DNA of 64,000 nt from Pachyseris speciosa. Taxonomy: Eukaryota; Cnidaria; Anthozoa; Scleractinia; Pachyseridae. Positions within the stretch are counted from its first letter, which is position 1; each line of letters starts with the position of its first letter. Below are positions 13,601-26,500 of this stretch, one piece after another. Made by a program: the position numbers and the translations under genes. The notes beneath the pieces were generated by a model. The model was not told the origin of the DNA. It saw only the letters and a program-made list of their open reading frames with translations, and ran no database searches. The stretch covers positions 517,501 to 581,500 of the forward strand of contig JAEMWC010000459.1 of NCBI GenBank assembly GCA_016490735.1. Direction: 5' to 3'.

Positions 13601-16600
13601 ATTTCTTTATTTGAAAACTTAGCGCCAAATGCTCGTAACTGAAGGGTAAAACTGAAACTGGACATGAAATGATTGACAGGTAGAAAGGATTGTTCCATAG
13701 TGTGACGTAGACTAAAAGTTTTGGCTGTTAAAACATTGGTACTTACGCAACGTGTTTGCCGAAGCTCCCGACGCGATGCGCGCTAGCTTGTTTGGTTTAA
13801 TCGAATTATGTCAATTTGCCTGTTCGCTCGGTGATCGAAGGACATCATGAAGTCTTGAGATCCATAAGTCTAACACGGCTGAAAGAAGCCAGTCGTGTTT
13901 TCTCTGCTTGCCAAACCATGAAGAGAGAGATGAATTTGACTCTCTGGTTTGGGAGTAGAGATTAAGAGCTGGGCAGAAAAAAAACTCTGAAAACATCTCT
14001 CATCTCAAAAGCGGCTCGGTTTTGCTAGTCTTGATCCATTTCTGAAAGGTTACCGTGCTTGAATTTGCGAAAAGGAGAGGTGTTTTTGGAGTTTTAGGGC
14101 AAAAAAGTCAGTGATGTTTGCAGAGTGTCCTTCGCACGCGGAGGGCATAACATTCCCACAATTCATTGCGGCCGAAGTGGGCGCTGTCTCGCAGGCCATC
14201 GAAGCCGTGAAACAGTTCGTCAAAATTCGGAAACATTACGGAGAATTCATCCGAGAGAGGGAAGTCAGCATGACGAGAAGTCCGTCCGTTTTCGATGACT
14301 ATCTTGAAAACAATCCAGGGAAAAGTTGCATTGGCGCGCGTGGAAAATATTACTTGTGGTCGGTCGTCGAGTTGTTATGTAAACACAGGGAGACATGCTG
14401 CCGAATTTCAACATATAAATAAGTTTTGCGTCGATCAACTCGGTTATTTTGATTTTATGGAGGCTTGTAAACATCAGAAAAACGTATTTTCAAGCGAGAT
14501 AAACACCAGCAAAAACGTATTTGCACGCGAGACATTTTAACAAGTCGTTGTGTTACGCATCAGACAATACGGATTAAATTTCACATCCTATGCAAATATT
14601 TACGTCTTGAAGCCAACAAAACTAGTTAAGTATTTTGTTCCAGTTTTTCCACTGTCGTCATTTACGTTGATTTGTGATACGAATTTCATTCCACTGGTTC
14701 CATTTGACGACGAAAATGAACCCTTCAAAATCGTTTCAATAATGACCAAAGCACGCGAAGCGCCAGTCAAATCTCTGTTTCGAAGCGGAAACTGACGGGA
14801 AACAGCTTACTCTTTTAACTCTTAATTTTGCCCTTGAACATCGTTAACTCAAATTTTCGGTGTTGCTCACGAACAGAAGTTGTTGGTAGTGGCCAAAGGC
14901 TATCTTCAAATAAAAACAGCCTTTTTTAATATTTTATTCTATCTCTCAGCCGACAGCAAGCTTTTTAAGCACTGAGTTAGAATCAAATCCGATCCTGCTG
15001 TATGCCGTTTTCAACCAAAACACCCTCTTCAACACTTTACTTACATCGGCCAAAGCCTTCCCAAAAGAATTAAGAATCAACCAAGAAACCTGTATGCTCT
15101 TTTCATTTCGGAGGAACCAAGAAACCAAGAAACCTGTGCGAGACTCAAAATACGCCGCTTACTTTAACGTTAACGTTCGCAATGCCCTAAGCCGAACCCT
15201 ATCCCTAGCTCTAACCCTAACCCTAACCCTAACCCTAGCTCTAACCCTAACCCTAGCTCTAGCCCTAACCCTAACTCTAACCCTAGCCCTAATTTTAACC
15301 CTAACTCTAAACTTAACCCTAACCCTAAATCTTTTGAGTGCTGTTTTCAAGTCGGACAAAATCTACACGCGCTGGCTTAAGGTTAACCAAGGTTGCTGTG
15401 TGCTGTTTTTAAGTCAACCCAGAATGTTGCGCACTGTTTTCCAGCTAAGGAAGCTTCTTGAGCACTATCAGTAAGCAAAACACTGGTAATAAGTGCTGCA
15501 TTTAAAAAAGTCGACCATTTTCAAGTCGGATGGGCATCTTGTGGGCTGTTTATGAGTCAAAAAGGCACATTGCGCACAAAGAATACCCTTGGGCATTGCT
15601 TCATGCATGTTAATAAGGCAGACATATGAAGGGCTGAGGGCATAAACTGCCTATGTGTAGTTTTAGGTGTTTTTTTTGCATACGTTATTTCTCGAAAACG
15701 AAAAAGAAATTGGTGAAAAAAAATACAGGACAATGTTTTTGAATCAAAATGCAGTTCACATGCAAAAATTTGGACAAATCCAAGCGAACTAAAAAAACGG
15801 CCAAAACTTACACATAGGCAGTTTATGCTCTCAGCCCTTCAATTATTTTCATACATAAAGGCAAAAAATGTATAATAAACATACAGTAACAACAATACAG
15901 TGTAATAAGGATGTTTTTCTTGCTTTAGGTTTCTTCAAAATTAAGCCATTAATGTTACCTCTTTTTCACCAGTTCTGGCATCATCAGTGCTTGAAAACTT
16001 ACTTTGAAACCTGAAGTTAAAAAAAAAAACATTGAAAGATCAATAAATAATATTATACAGTATTTAATTCTCATTTTGTGCACACAAGTGATTAGATTTT
16101 ACAGTGTATGATAACCATTGATGATTATTATAAATGGATTCAATGCCAGTGCATAATTAAGGATAAGGCAATAAATGTGACAATAATTGAGGATAGAACC
16201 TTACCATTTTAAGAAAGTTGTCAGCCGTGCAACATCCCACCTCCTTTTGCCACCTGAGACAAACTCAGTGGGAACATGTGACAGCAGAACACCCTAAAAA
16301 GGTACGATGGGTTACAATGAATACAAATAAATTAATTTACACTGTACATGTATTTCACTGTAGTGAATAAAAATCAATTAAAGGGAGCCGCCACTTTTCT
16401 TATGTACAACAAATTCAACCTATTGACCCCCCCCCCCCCTCCCCCCCAGATTAAAAAAAATTAAGTGTACAAAAATTGGGTATTTTCATTTTTAAATTTC
16501 CTGTGTGCCACCATTAATATTTTTTGTATTTCATAATGTCAATTGGTTGCAGCTATGGTCAGGAAGCAAATGAAGCAGAAAATCTCTTGAGGTAAATCAA

Positions 16601-17504
16601 ATGGGCAATCAAATGATGTCATGGAAAATAATTCAAATATGGTGGTGCACAGGAAAATTAATTGGAAACATTACTTGTACGATATGCATATCAATACACA
16701 TCAATGGTATTTCCATCTTTTTAAATACAATTTAGAACCTAGTAATAAAATTTTAATTATTATCCAACAATAATTTAGCATCAATTTGTTGTAAGACTGG
16801 AGGTTTCCTTTAATTCATACTGAAAGCTTTAAAAATATTCAACTAATATATATTTTTTCATGTGCATAATTTTATTATACTGTACACTTAGACTAAGTGT
16901 ACAGTATAATATGCACATGAAAAAATATAATTATATTAGTTGAATATTTTTAAAGCATTTAGTAAAAGCATAAGGTACAGGTGTAAGAAGCTACATTGTA
17001 ATACATGTAATGTTAAAAAAGTCAGCAGTTCTAAGGATAAGGTTTTAAGAAGCTAATACATGTAATGTTAAAAAAGTCAGCAGTTCTAAGGCTAAGGTTT
17101 AGTAATACAAAAATGTAGTTGTGAAAATAAAATTAATGTACTGATACTCTACCTGGATCAATGGCTCATTACAAATGCCATTTCTGTAAATTCCATGAGC
17201 AACAAGAGAAAGGAGATGAACCTGAATGAATATCAAGAGAAATACAAAGTAATTAGTCACTTACACAGCAATTTCAATTAAGTCTTTGATCGAAAAAATT
17301 TCCAAGCACATTTTTAGGCTTATTAAAAGTACATTTCTTTTTCGTTGTTTGTTTGTTTTTGTTTCTGATTATCTTTCACTTTATTTAACGAACCTGAGAC
17401 AAAGTAAAACCAAGTTTGAAATGTCTCAAACCAAACCAAAATTTCATTTAAACCAAAACAACAACAACAACTTCAATAATAAGTATAATAATAATAATAA
17501 TAAT

Positions 17505-17580
<76 letters not shown>

Positions 17581-20500
17581 GCAGTAGTACTAGTAGTAGT
17601 AGTAGATGATGATGATGTTAACCATTGTTGGTACAACTACAGACAAACAAAATTCAAGGACTTTTCAAGGACAAAACTACATTTTCAAGGACCAAGGTTA
17701 ATTCAATAAATCGACCTTTTTCGTCCCCTTTTGTTACACCTAAAACACTCAATTCATTCATAACCTATCCCGGTTTTTAAATAGTTCAGCCTTGGTTGAT
17801 GACGTTAGTCTCTGTAACAACATTTTGTAAAATTAATGATCAATCACTGGCAATTAATAATTTTTACTTGCACTTATGTACCAAAATGTTTCAGCAGCCT
17901 TTAAGAGCTTCCAACTTTCCATTTAGTTTGTCCTCAACTTCTTGCAGTTAAAGAGTCTTATCTTTGGTTGCCTTTCTAAGAGCATTGGACGTAGTGACAA
18001 GAGTCAGCTGCCCTGTTTCTTCAGCTTTGACACTGAAATCATCTGCTGACTTCACAAGTGAGTCTACATCCAGTTTCATCCTCTTCTCCTTCTCCTTGAG
18101 CTCCTCTATCTCATCCAGGACATGGCCTGAAGAAATTTCCCCACTTTCTCGTTTGACTTGTACGAACAGTGAGCAGATATCATTTGCAATGTCCACAGAA
18201 TTTCAGCAGAAACTACATCATTTTTTCCCACAAAAATAATTCACCAATGAGCCACGTTCTTGACATCCGTCAGTACACTTGACTGTTGACTGACCATCTG
18301 CTGCTAGTGGTGGCAGGGGAACAGAAAATTCATCATTATTCGCTTCTGCACAACTGGCACCAGATTCCGCCCTTTGATCACAACTAGAACTACACTCTTT
18401 ATGTAAAAATGTAGTCATCAGCACAGACTGAGCAGAAGTTGAAGATGCACCAGCATTCCTTTTGTGCCTTTCATGTGAGACTTCAAGGTGCTTTCTCCCA
18501 TGCTTTCTATGTCTATTACTTTGTTACAAACGCAACACATGGCCTTGAGTTTGTCGCCTTTGAATTCTTTCACCCAACTAAACTTTGCATCACTTAACCA
18601 TTTTACGATTAAATACACATTTGGCCATCACTCATTTAAGAGGCAGTCCCGCTAAAAGCAGTCCACTCGACTTGGCGACCAAAAAAAGTTACCCTTTATT
18701 TTTTGACCATGAAAAGGGTTTGGTACACTTGTTTAAAAAATGCTAAATTATTTTCCAGTTCTTAATTTTTGCGCTGCCACAGGCCCAAATTGAATTTTGG
18801 CTCACCTGCCCAAACTGATAGCGATCAAAAGTGTAAATTTCACAGATTTTGTCAAGCACGCTCTGACTGCAAAACTCTAGCTTACTGAATTCTATTTTGC
18901 TACAAGTTACAAGGTGTATTCAGTTAGTTCACAGACAAAATGTAGAAACTTAAAAGAAAATCTTACGCATTCCAGCGTGATTAGAAGACACCCTTCTCTT
19001 GAGCCCTAATTTGCATATCGAAAACTAACCAAATGAAAGGAAAGAAATCTCAAAAGTTTGGTCTAAATCGTGATAAAAAATCACATCAGAGCAAAGTCTA
19101 TACTCCAATGAACTGGTCTATCGCTTCAAACCGGCGGGTATCACCTTAGCTTCCACACACCACGAGCTCAAAATTGACAAAAATCCATGTGTTTACATAA
19201 TTATCGTTGGTGTCAAGCATTTGCATAATTCTAAAAATTGACGAAAAGATATTTTTTTACCTTTCAGATTCTTTTACTGGCCTTCTAAACAATGGGTCTT
19301 CACTTCCTTTAATGATTGTATGTAATAGAAATCTTGTGTTGTGGTAAAACGTTGGATAAACATGATCAATCTTTATGGCTTGGGAGACCCACAAAGTAAA
19401 CATTGGCGGTTGTAAGTAGTCTATTGAATAAATTTCGTTAATTCACGTTGTGAACCACGAGATGGAAAATATCAAAATTAATTCTAAAGTTAAAGTTTTG
19501 TAATTTGGTAATTGAAGAGGCTAGTGGAAAACCCTCCTAAGTGACTATTTAGGTCAAAATTTTGTTTAGTCGAAAGTGCCCAATTTTTTGCATATGGCCT
19601 TCAATTTACTTACTTAACAATGCCTTGCTGTTTTTTTCACCAATTTAAATAAGTAAAATATAAATATAAATAAATAAGTAAATTGAAGGTCATATGCAAA
19701 AAATTGAGCACTTTTACAAACAATTGTTTGACTTAAATAGTCACTTAGGAGGGTTTTCCACTAGCCTCTTCAATTGTAGATATTATATGCATCTTGAGGG
19801 GACACATAAACATAAAATACATTATGCTAATAATTTTGAAACAACCACATGCAAACATACACTCACGGCCTGGCTACGGAGAAAATGCTCTGAATGCTTC
19901 CAGCAAACACAAGCGACCCTATTCAATGGCACTACTTTCTGCAATTTTCTCTCCATCATTGATGGTTTTCATGCGGCTACGGTCTTCAAAGTTTCCAAGC
20001 TACAAACTCAACATCACAGACCGTTATATTAAACCAACAAGAATGACTTCGCCTCCTGTCTTGCGTTACATTGAACGTGACTATGCTAATTGTTTGTTTG
20101 CTGTGTCATGGGAGGGGAGGGGAGGGAACAAAATGTGGGAGGGGACGGAACAAATAAATAAGAAAATTTTCTGTTTTTGCAATATATGTATAGACAAGTA
20201 TCTAATCAGTGAATAGCAAAAAAAGGAATTCCTTCAATATTGTTTTAGTCCATCACACTGTCTCCAATAATATATCGAACCAGGGCTCGTGATCGAACAC
20301 GTACTTAATGTGGGGTACGATTGGCCTGACCGGCAAAGCTGTGCAAAGGCTATGACACATGTTGACATGTACAGGTCAAAAATAAAAAGATCCAGTCAAA
20401 TAAAACTTCCTACTAGATCTGCTTTAAAGGTAAAGAGTTTAATATCCGTAATCTGGAATTGTTAAACAAAACTTGAAAGGAGATTTGAAAAGCGGTTGGA

Positions 20501-23500
20501 AAAGGGTTATGTTGTATGGAGAAACAATGGCAAGCGAAGAAGGTGCTGAAATTAGCCGGCTCTCACAACTGCGTGGGAAGCTAGCTGAAAATTGGAGCGC
20601 GAACTACTTGCATTTTAAGCCGAAATTGGGAACGAGTTCCTATTAAGGAAACGAAAATAATGGAGAAATAGGGTAGGGGAGTGCAGTTTCCTGGCACTGA
20701 TTGCGGAGACCGCGATGTTAATTAGAACGGAGCGTTCAATTCTCAACTGGAAATTTTCAAAGTGATACTCAAGGACTTAGCCTGCGTGGCGGGCGTAGAA
20801 GCTCGTAGAAAGGGGTTAGGGAGGGAGGGACAGGAGAGGGCTACTCCCCCCTCCCTTTTCCCTTCCTTCCCATCCACTTTCTACGCCTGTCACACAGGCT
20901 ATGAAGGACGGGAAATTTACCTGTTTTGATGACATTTTGTTTAAAAAGAAGAAGTTGTCTGAACCCGAGAGGAGCATAACAAGTGCAGCTGGCAGATCCT
21001 TTTCCTTGTTCGCTGAAGACTGAAAACGCAGATTCGCTCAAAAATGACAGAAATAAGGTTTAGCAATCCGACATTCTTCCCTAGCTGCATACCTAGCTGA
21101 GAGGGAAAGCGAGAGGAAAAGCGAGAGGAAAGAGCACGGAATGCTATGGGAGGGAGCGGTGCGACGGGATGGGAGGGAGTTAGCGAGCACGTCCACTTCC
21201 TCAGTTCCATTTTCTTTTCTAGCGCCTTCCATGCAGGCTTTGCGCGGCTAGGCTCTTACCGATAGTGCTCGTAAAAAAAGCATTAAATGCTTAAAGCAGT
21301 GTTTGTTTTTTCCCAAAAAGTGCTAAAATAATGCTAATTTTTTTTAAAAGCGCTCGTGGGTCACATAAAAATGCTCACTTTTTTCCGATCTTTTTAAACA
21401 TAGAATATTACTAACAGTTTTCAGATTTTCAGTTACATTTTCCAACAAAAACAACTTCCCGTCTTTGACTGATAGTTCTTCTCCTGGATATTGCTGAATC
21501 CAATCATGTATGCTTATGTTTTTTGCATCACAGTTCCCCCTAGTCTTATTTTTTCCACTGATTGATGGCAGAGTACGCTGTCGAATCTCGAGCTATCTCT
21601 GCCTTGGCTGGCTGACTTCCATTGTTCCTTGATGACGACGTGGATGACGCTATCTTGAAACGAGTGTGATGGACTGGGTTCTAGAAGGTAACCGCTGACC
21701 TATCAAACATATTCCCCAGGCCTCCTCGGCTCCTTTGACTAAAATGAGGGCAAAATGCGGCTTTGGACGACATAAATAAAGTCAGATTGTGCTTTTTAAC
21801 ACAACATTATACAAATAATCAGTCGAAAATCAAAAATAATGCTAGCAGTGCTTTTTGGGATAACATGTAAAAAAAAAAATGCTCGCGAAGCCAAATAATG
21901 CCAAAAAAGTGCTAGCACAATCGGTAAGAGCCTATGCGCAGCCTGCCGAAGACAGGTTCAGTTGCTCCATCCAGACTATTTTGCGACGAGCTGTGTGCAG
22001 ATTACTTTCATCTTTAATCCACCTATTCTATGACAGAATAGGAATAAGGAATAGAAATAAGCAGAAAAGTCCAAAAAAATTGTACCCTTAATCCACTGGC
22101 GCCCGTGCCGACCAAAACCAGCCGCACAAGACTCCAATGCTTCAAAACATTGCAACTTTCTCAATCGCACGAATATTGCCTTAACTGTCAGTTGTGAGCA
22201 AGAAATGGAATGTCCTCTAAATTTGGATATCCAATAAACGCAAGAAATGTAGCGATTTTTACCAAATATGGCCTTTTAAGTTTGGACAAGAACGAAACTG
22301 GCCATTTTTAACGTCAAAGAGAAGCGACGAAAATGTCCCCTTTTGCCTTTATGTTTTTTTAAAGAAATCATCGCCAAAAATCCAGACTTCAACCATCATA
22401 AAAAAATTCAGTCCTTGTTCTAGCTTAGAAATGACATTTTTGGTTCATATTCTTCTCCCAAGCGTAGATACAGCCTTTTGTTCCAGGGCATTCAGCCCTT
22501 CCTGCCATTTTCAACATCTCGACCGCATTGCATGCTGGGAAATAGCGAGAATTTTTGACAGCACCCGTTCCTTCCCCCAATTCATTCACATACAGCCACT
22601 CCAACCTAACGCCAAAAATTCCTCCTTGTGGTCATCTTCAGTGACCAAAAAATTCCGGCGGTAGGTCGAGAAATTCATCAATAGTCGAGTCCCAAAGGTA
22701 CTAGGTGTCCGACCGGCCACTCCAGATTCCCAGTTCGTAGAGTAACAAGCAAAATTCGACAACAAAGTACATCACCTTGCTCGATTCTTTGAGAAAGTGG
22801 ACTCTTAGCTACCGTCACGGTTAACGATGTTCATCAGGCAGCCACTAAAGATGAAAAATGACTGTAAAAAAATTAACTTAGCAAAAATCGCAAGCAAACC
22901 GAACTTGGGCTGTTCTTGTAGCTCCACGTATGAAAAATAGCTACACCAGAATGACATTTTCAGGAACCTTGAACCTCCAGTGCCTTAGGACAGCACCCCT
23001 TTTCCATGGTAGTTTGAAATAAAGAGTCACGAAATGCTATGGATCGTTTATAGGTAGAAAATCACTCCGAAAACGTAAAAACGGCTGGGCGCCAATGGGT
23101 TAAAATGTGCACTTTATTCCATATTATCCACTGAGTTGCAAAAGACAAAAGTTAGGTACTCCAAAAAAAAAAACCTTGTGTCCACAAATTACTGTATAAT
23201 CAATACAGTATCTAAAAAACAGCGAAAAATGCTAATTATGCCGATAAAATGAAAGCCCATACATCTGTAGTTGCCGGTCACTTCAGGCCACTCCTACCAC
23301 AGAATTGTATAGTCGCGTCATGTTAGTGTTCACTATAACAGACTTTTTTAGCTTGTAGATTTTGTTTTCTCAATGTAGACCAGGTGATGTTACCCTAGAG
23401 AACTGTTCCTTTGAAATTTTGCCTTATTCACGTGCATGTGTACACATAATTTATAAAAAGACAAAAGGCAAACCCCCTTGGGAAGATCGCATGGTCTACA

Positions 23501-26500
23501 TTGGGAAAACAAATTCTACAAGCTAAAGAGGTCTATTATTTGAAACAGTGTGATGGACTGAAATAATATTGAAGGAATTCTTTTTTTTTTCTTTTTTTAC
23601 TATTCACCGATTAGATACTTATCTATACATATATTGCAAAAACCGAACCTTTTTCTTATTTATTTGTTCCATCCCCTCCCACATTTTGCTCCCTCCCCTC
23701 CCCTCCCATGACACAACCAACAAACCAAATTAGCATAGTCACGTTCAATGTAACGCAAGACAGCAGGCAAGTTTAATATAACGGTCTGCGATGTTGAGTT
23801 TGTAGCTTGGAAACTTTGAAGACCGTAGCCGCATGAAAACCATCAATGATGGAGAGAAAATTGCAGAAAGTAGTGCCATTGAATAGGGTCGCTTGTGTTT
23901 GCTGGAAGCATTCAGAGCATTTTCTCCGTGGCCAGGCCGTGAGTGTATGTTTGCATGTGGTTGTTTCAAAATTATTAGCATAATGTATTTTATGTTTGTG
24001 TGTCCCCTCAAGATGCATATAATATCTACAATTACCAAATTGCAAAACTTTAACTTTAGAATTTGATATTTTCCATCTCGTGGTTCACAATGTGAATTAA
24101 CGAAATTTATTCAATAGACTACTTACAACCGCCAATGTTTACTTTGTGGGTCTCGCAAGCCATAAAGATTGATCACGTTTATCCAACGTTTTACCACAAC
24201 ACAAGATTTCTATTACATACAATCATTAAAGGAAGTGAAGACCCATTGTTTAGAAGGCCAGTAAAAGAATCTGAAAGGTAAAAAAATATCTTTTCGTCAA
24301 TTTTCAGAATTATGCAAATGCTTGACACCAACGATAATTATGTAAACACATGGATTTTTGTCAATTTTGAGCTTGTGGTGTGTGGAAGCTAAGGTGATAC
24401 CCGCCGGTTTGAAGCGATAGACCAGTTCATTGGAGTATAGACTTTGCTCTGATGTGATTTTTTATCACGATTTATACAACTTTTGAGATTTCTTTCCTTT
24501 CATTTGGTTAGTTTTCGATATGCAAATTAGGGCTCAAGAGAAGGGTGTCTTCTAATCACGCTGGAATGCGTAAGATTTTTTTGTAAGTTTCTATATTTTG
24601 TCTGTGAACTAACTGAATACACCTTGTAACTTGTAGCAAAATAGAATTCAGTAAGCTAGAGTATTGCAGTCAGAGCGCGCTTGACAAAATCTGTGAAATT
24701 TACACTTTCAATCGCTATCAGTTTGGGCAGGTGAGCCAAAATTCAATTTGGGCCTGTGGCGGCGCAAAAATAAAGAATTGGAAATAATTGTAGCATTTTT
24801 TAAACATGTGTACCAAACCCTTTTCACAGTGAAAAAACAAAGGGAAACTTTTTTTGGTCGCCAAGTCGAGTGGACCGCTTTTAGCAGGACTGCCTCTTAA
24901 ATTGCAAACGAAGGGAAAGTCAACATTAGCTCGCTTAAAAAAATGTAACCCACCATCAAAGTCCCTGAAAACAAACGCATAATTATGGTGGACAACCCCA
25001 CATTAAAGGCCTGGTGAGATGTACATGAAACTGAGGCAAAGATAAATTTTTACATCATGTACACTCAAAATTAATGTGTTATACCAACCATTTGTCCCAT
25101 TGTTATTGCCAGTTATTAGTCATCAATGCACAAATTTTCCCAGCAAAATCATTTAATTTTTCAGAAAAGTGATAGGGCATAAACAAATTACTAAATTTCA
25201 AGGACTTTTCAACACCTAATAAAGAAATCAAGTACTTTTCAAGGACCTTAACCAAATTCAAGGACTTTTCAAGACGACTACTAAAATTCAAGACCTTTTC
25301 AAGATTGTATGAACCATGGTTAACGTACAGTTACTCTAAGTTGGTTTTACAAATAGCAGAAGATGCTTTACTAGTAAAGGGTGTTGAGATTTAAACTTCA
25401 TAAACAAATAATTCAAATAATACAACTAGAATTTGATGATTAATCACAACTGACAGGTATGACTTTAATGTATTTTCCGCTGGTATTCGAAGTAATTAGT
25501 CGTACTTGTTTCACTTTAACACCTGCCGCACCCTTTCTTGGATCTTCTATGCTGTTATTGGTCAGTTTCTAGTACTTATACTCTCTGCCATTTACTGCAT
25601 GTCATTCACGTTTGCAGTTCCTACTACACAGTTTATATCCATTCAGTCTCAGGGCTTTCACAATTCGTCAAACGTGTGATGTCAATGCCCAACGAACAGG
25701 AGCAAACCGAAGGTTCCTCCCATCCAACAGACACTCCACAACCAGCCAGCTGTTGACCGGGTTTTTTCAATGTTTAAAGATTACCTCGAGAAGAAATTGG
25801 ATGACAAAGGGAAGCAGATTGCACAAAAGAGCAAGATAGGTAAAGAAGTTGTACAACTGAAATATAGAGGCAACCAGAAGCAATTAGAGCTGAATGCAGA
25901 ATTGGATACCATCCTCGAAAACATAGAAACCGAATCCGACCGCAGCGAGCCAGATCCAGCGCTTATTAAGAAGTACACCCAAGAAGTAAGGCAGCTTATC
26001 CGTAAAAGGCAAAAACTAATAAAAATTGCCGACAAAAGCAAGGACGACTGGCAAGTCGTAGCAGAATATGAATCCGATGAGTTGGCGTCTGGCTCAGAAG
26101 ATGAAAAGCGCCTCAAAAAGGCCAGGGAAGCGGTAAGTAGAAAGAGGCATCAGAAGGAGCAACTCGCAAGCGACCGTGGAAAGAAACCAAGAGCTTTTAT
26201 GGGTACTGACAATCAGCTTTTTTGTGGTAAGAGCTATAGTGCCTGCATTTTACTTTGTGAATTCACATGTTTTGGATCTGCTTGCACATCCTCCCATATT
26301 CCTTGTCTGATTTATTTGTATTACGGGAATTTAAGGGTAAAATAATTTACGTTTGTCTGAGCGAAGCGAATTAGAACATAAATGTATTTTCCGCTGGTAT
26401 TCGAAGTAATTAGTCGTGCTTGTTTCGCTTTAAAACCTGCCGCACCCTTTCTTGGATCTTCTATCCTGTTATTGGTCAGTTTCTAGTACTTATACTCTCT

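Larger units (their letters stand above)
13338..15840. mobile_element. Composite element: identical 213 bp direct repeats around a 2.08 kb inverted-repeat core
   Basis: Two 213 bp copies (13338-13550 and 15628-15840) look identical and lie in the same orientation. Each starts GAAGGGCTGAGGGCATAAAC and ends with its near complement. The composite is flanked by AATT on both sides (13334-13337, 15841-15844). Inside, the core ends are inverted repeats of about 50 bp (from ATATGTCTGCCTTATTAACA). The core carries a plus-strand ORF (14111-14422) and telomere-like repeats (15184-15331). It lies wholly in XPC intron 7. The family is not recognised; the 213 bp unit is related to the MITE at 41108-41469. 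Confidence 0.75.
18640..24896. mobile_element. 6.26 kb non-autonomous element with 1.35 kb inverted arms and TTAA duplication (Kolobok-like)
   Basis: The ends GAGGCAGTCCCGCTAAAAGC and its complement are flanked by TTAA (18636-18639, 24897-24900). The arms match from 18640 to 20261 (minus an inserted MITE) and from 24896 to 23545. TTAA is used by piggyBac and Kolobok; the 5' purine-purine ends favour Kolobok. No transposase is visible in the centre (20262-23544), which holds further MITEs. The mirrored frames at 19794-20216 and 23745-24045 come from the arms. Confidence 0.75.
17615..25320 (-). mobile_element. hAT-like transposon remnant interrupted by a Kolobok-like element
   Basis: Both outer ends carry CAAGGACTTTTCAAGGAC-type repeats and inverted GTTAACCATNGTT-type termini (17617 and 25300-25323). 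The only coding remains are the two pieces at 17948-18618, an N-terminal zinc finger and a C-terminal coiled coil, so the transposase core is deleted. The assignment to hAT rests on the BED-like finger, not on a transposase motif. I could not confirm a target duplication. Confidence 0.5.

Noticed and set aside
15094..15474. Leu/Thr-rich ORF and its Arg/Val-rich complement
   Set aside because: Direct translation of the CCCTAA repeat.
13560..15600. Suspected loss of an XPC exon to the intron 7 insertion
   Set aside because: The block thought missing is present as the small exon at 12959-13018, so the gene is collinear.
17286..17636. Poly-Asn and poly-Ile ORFs
   Set aside because: Translation of the AAT microsatellite.
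19694..20216. Plus-strand ORFs mirrored at 23745-24045
   Set aside because: They occur in both arms of an inverted repeat, overlap an inserted MITE, and have no recognisable domain.
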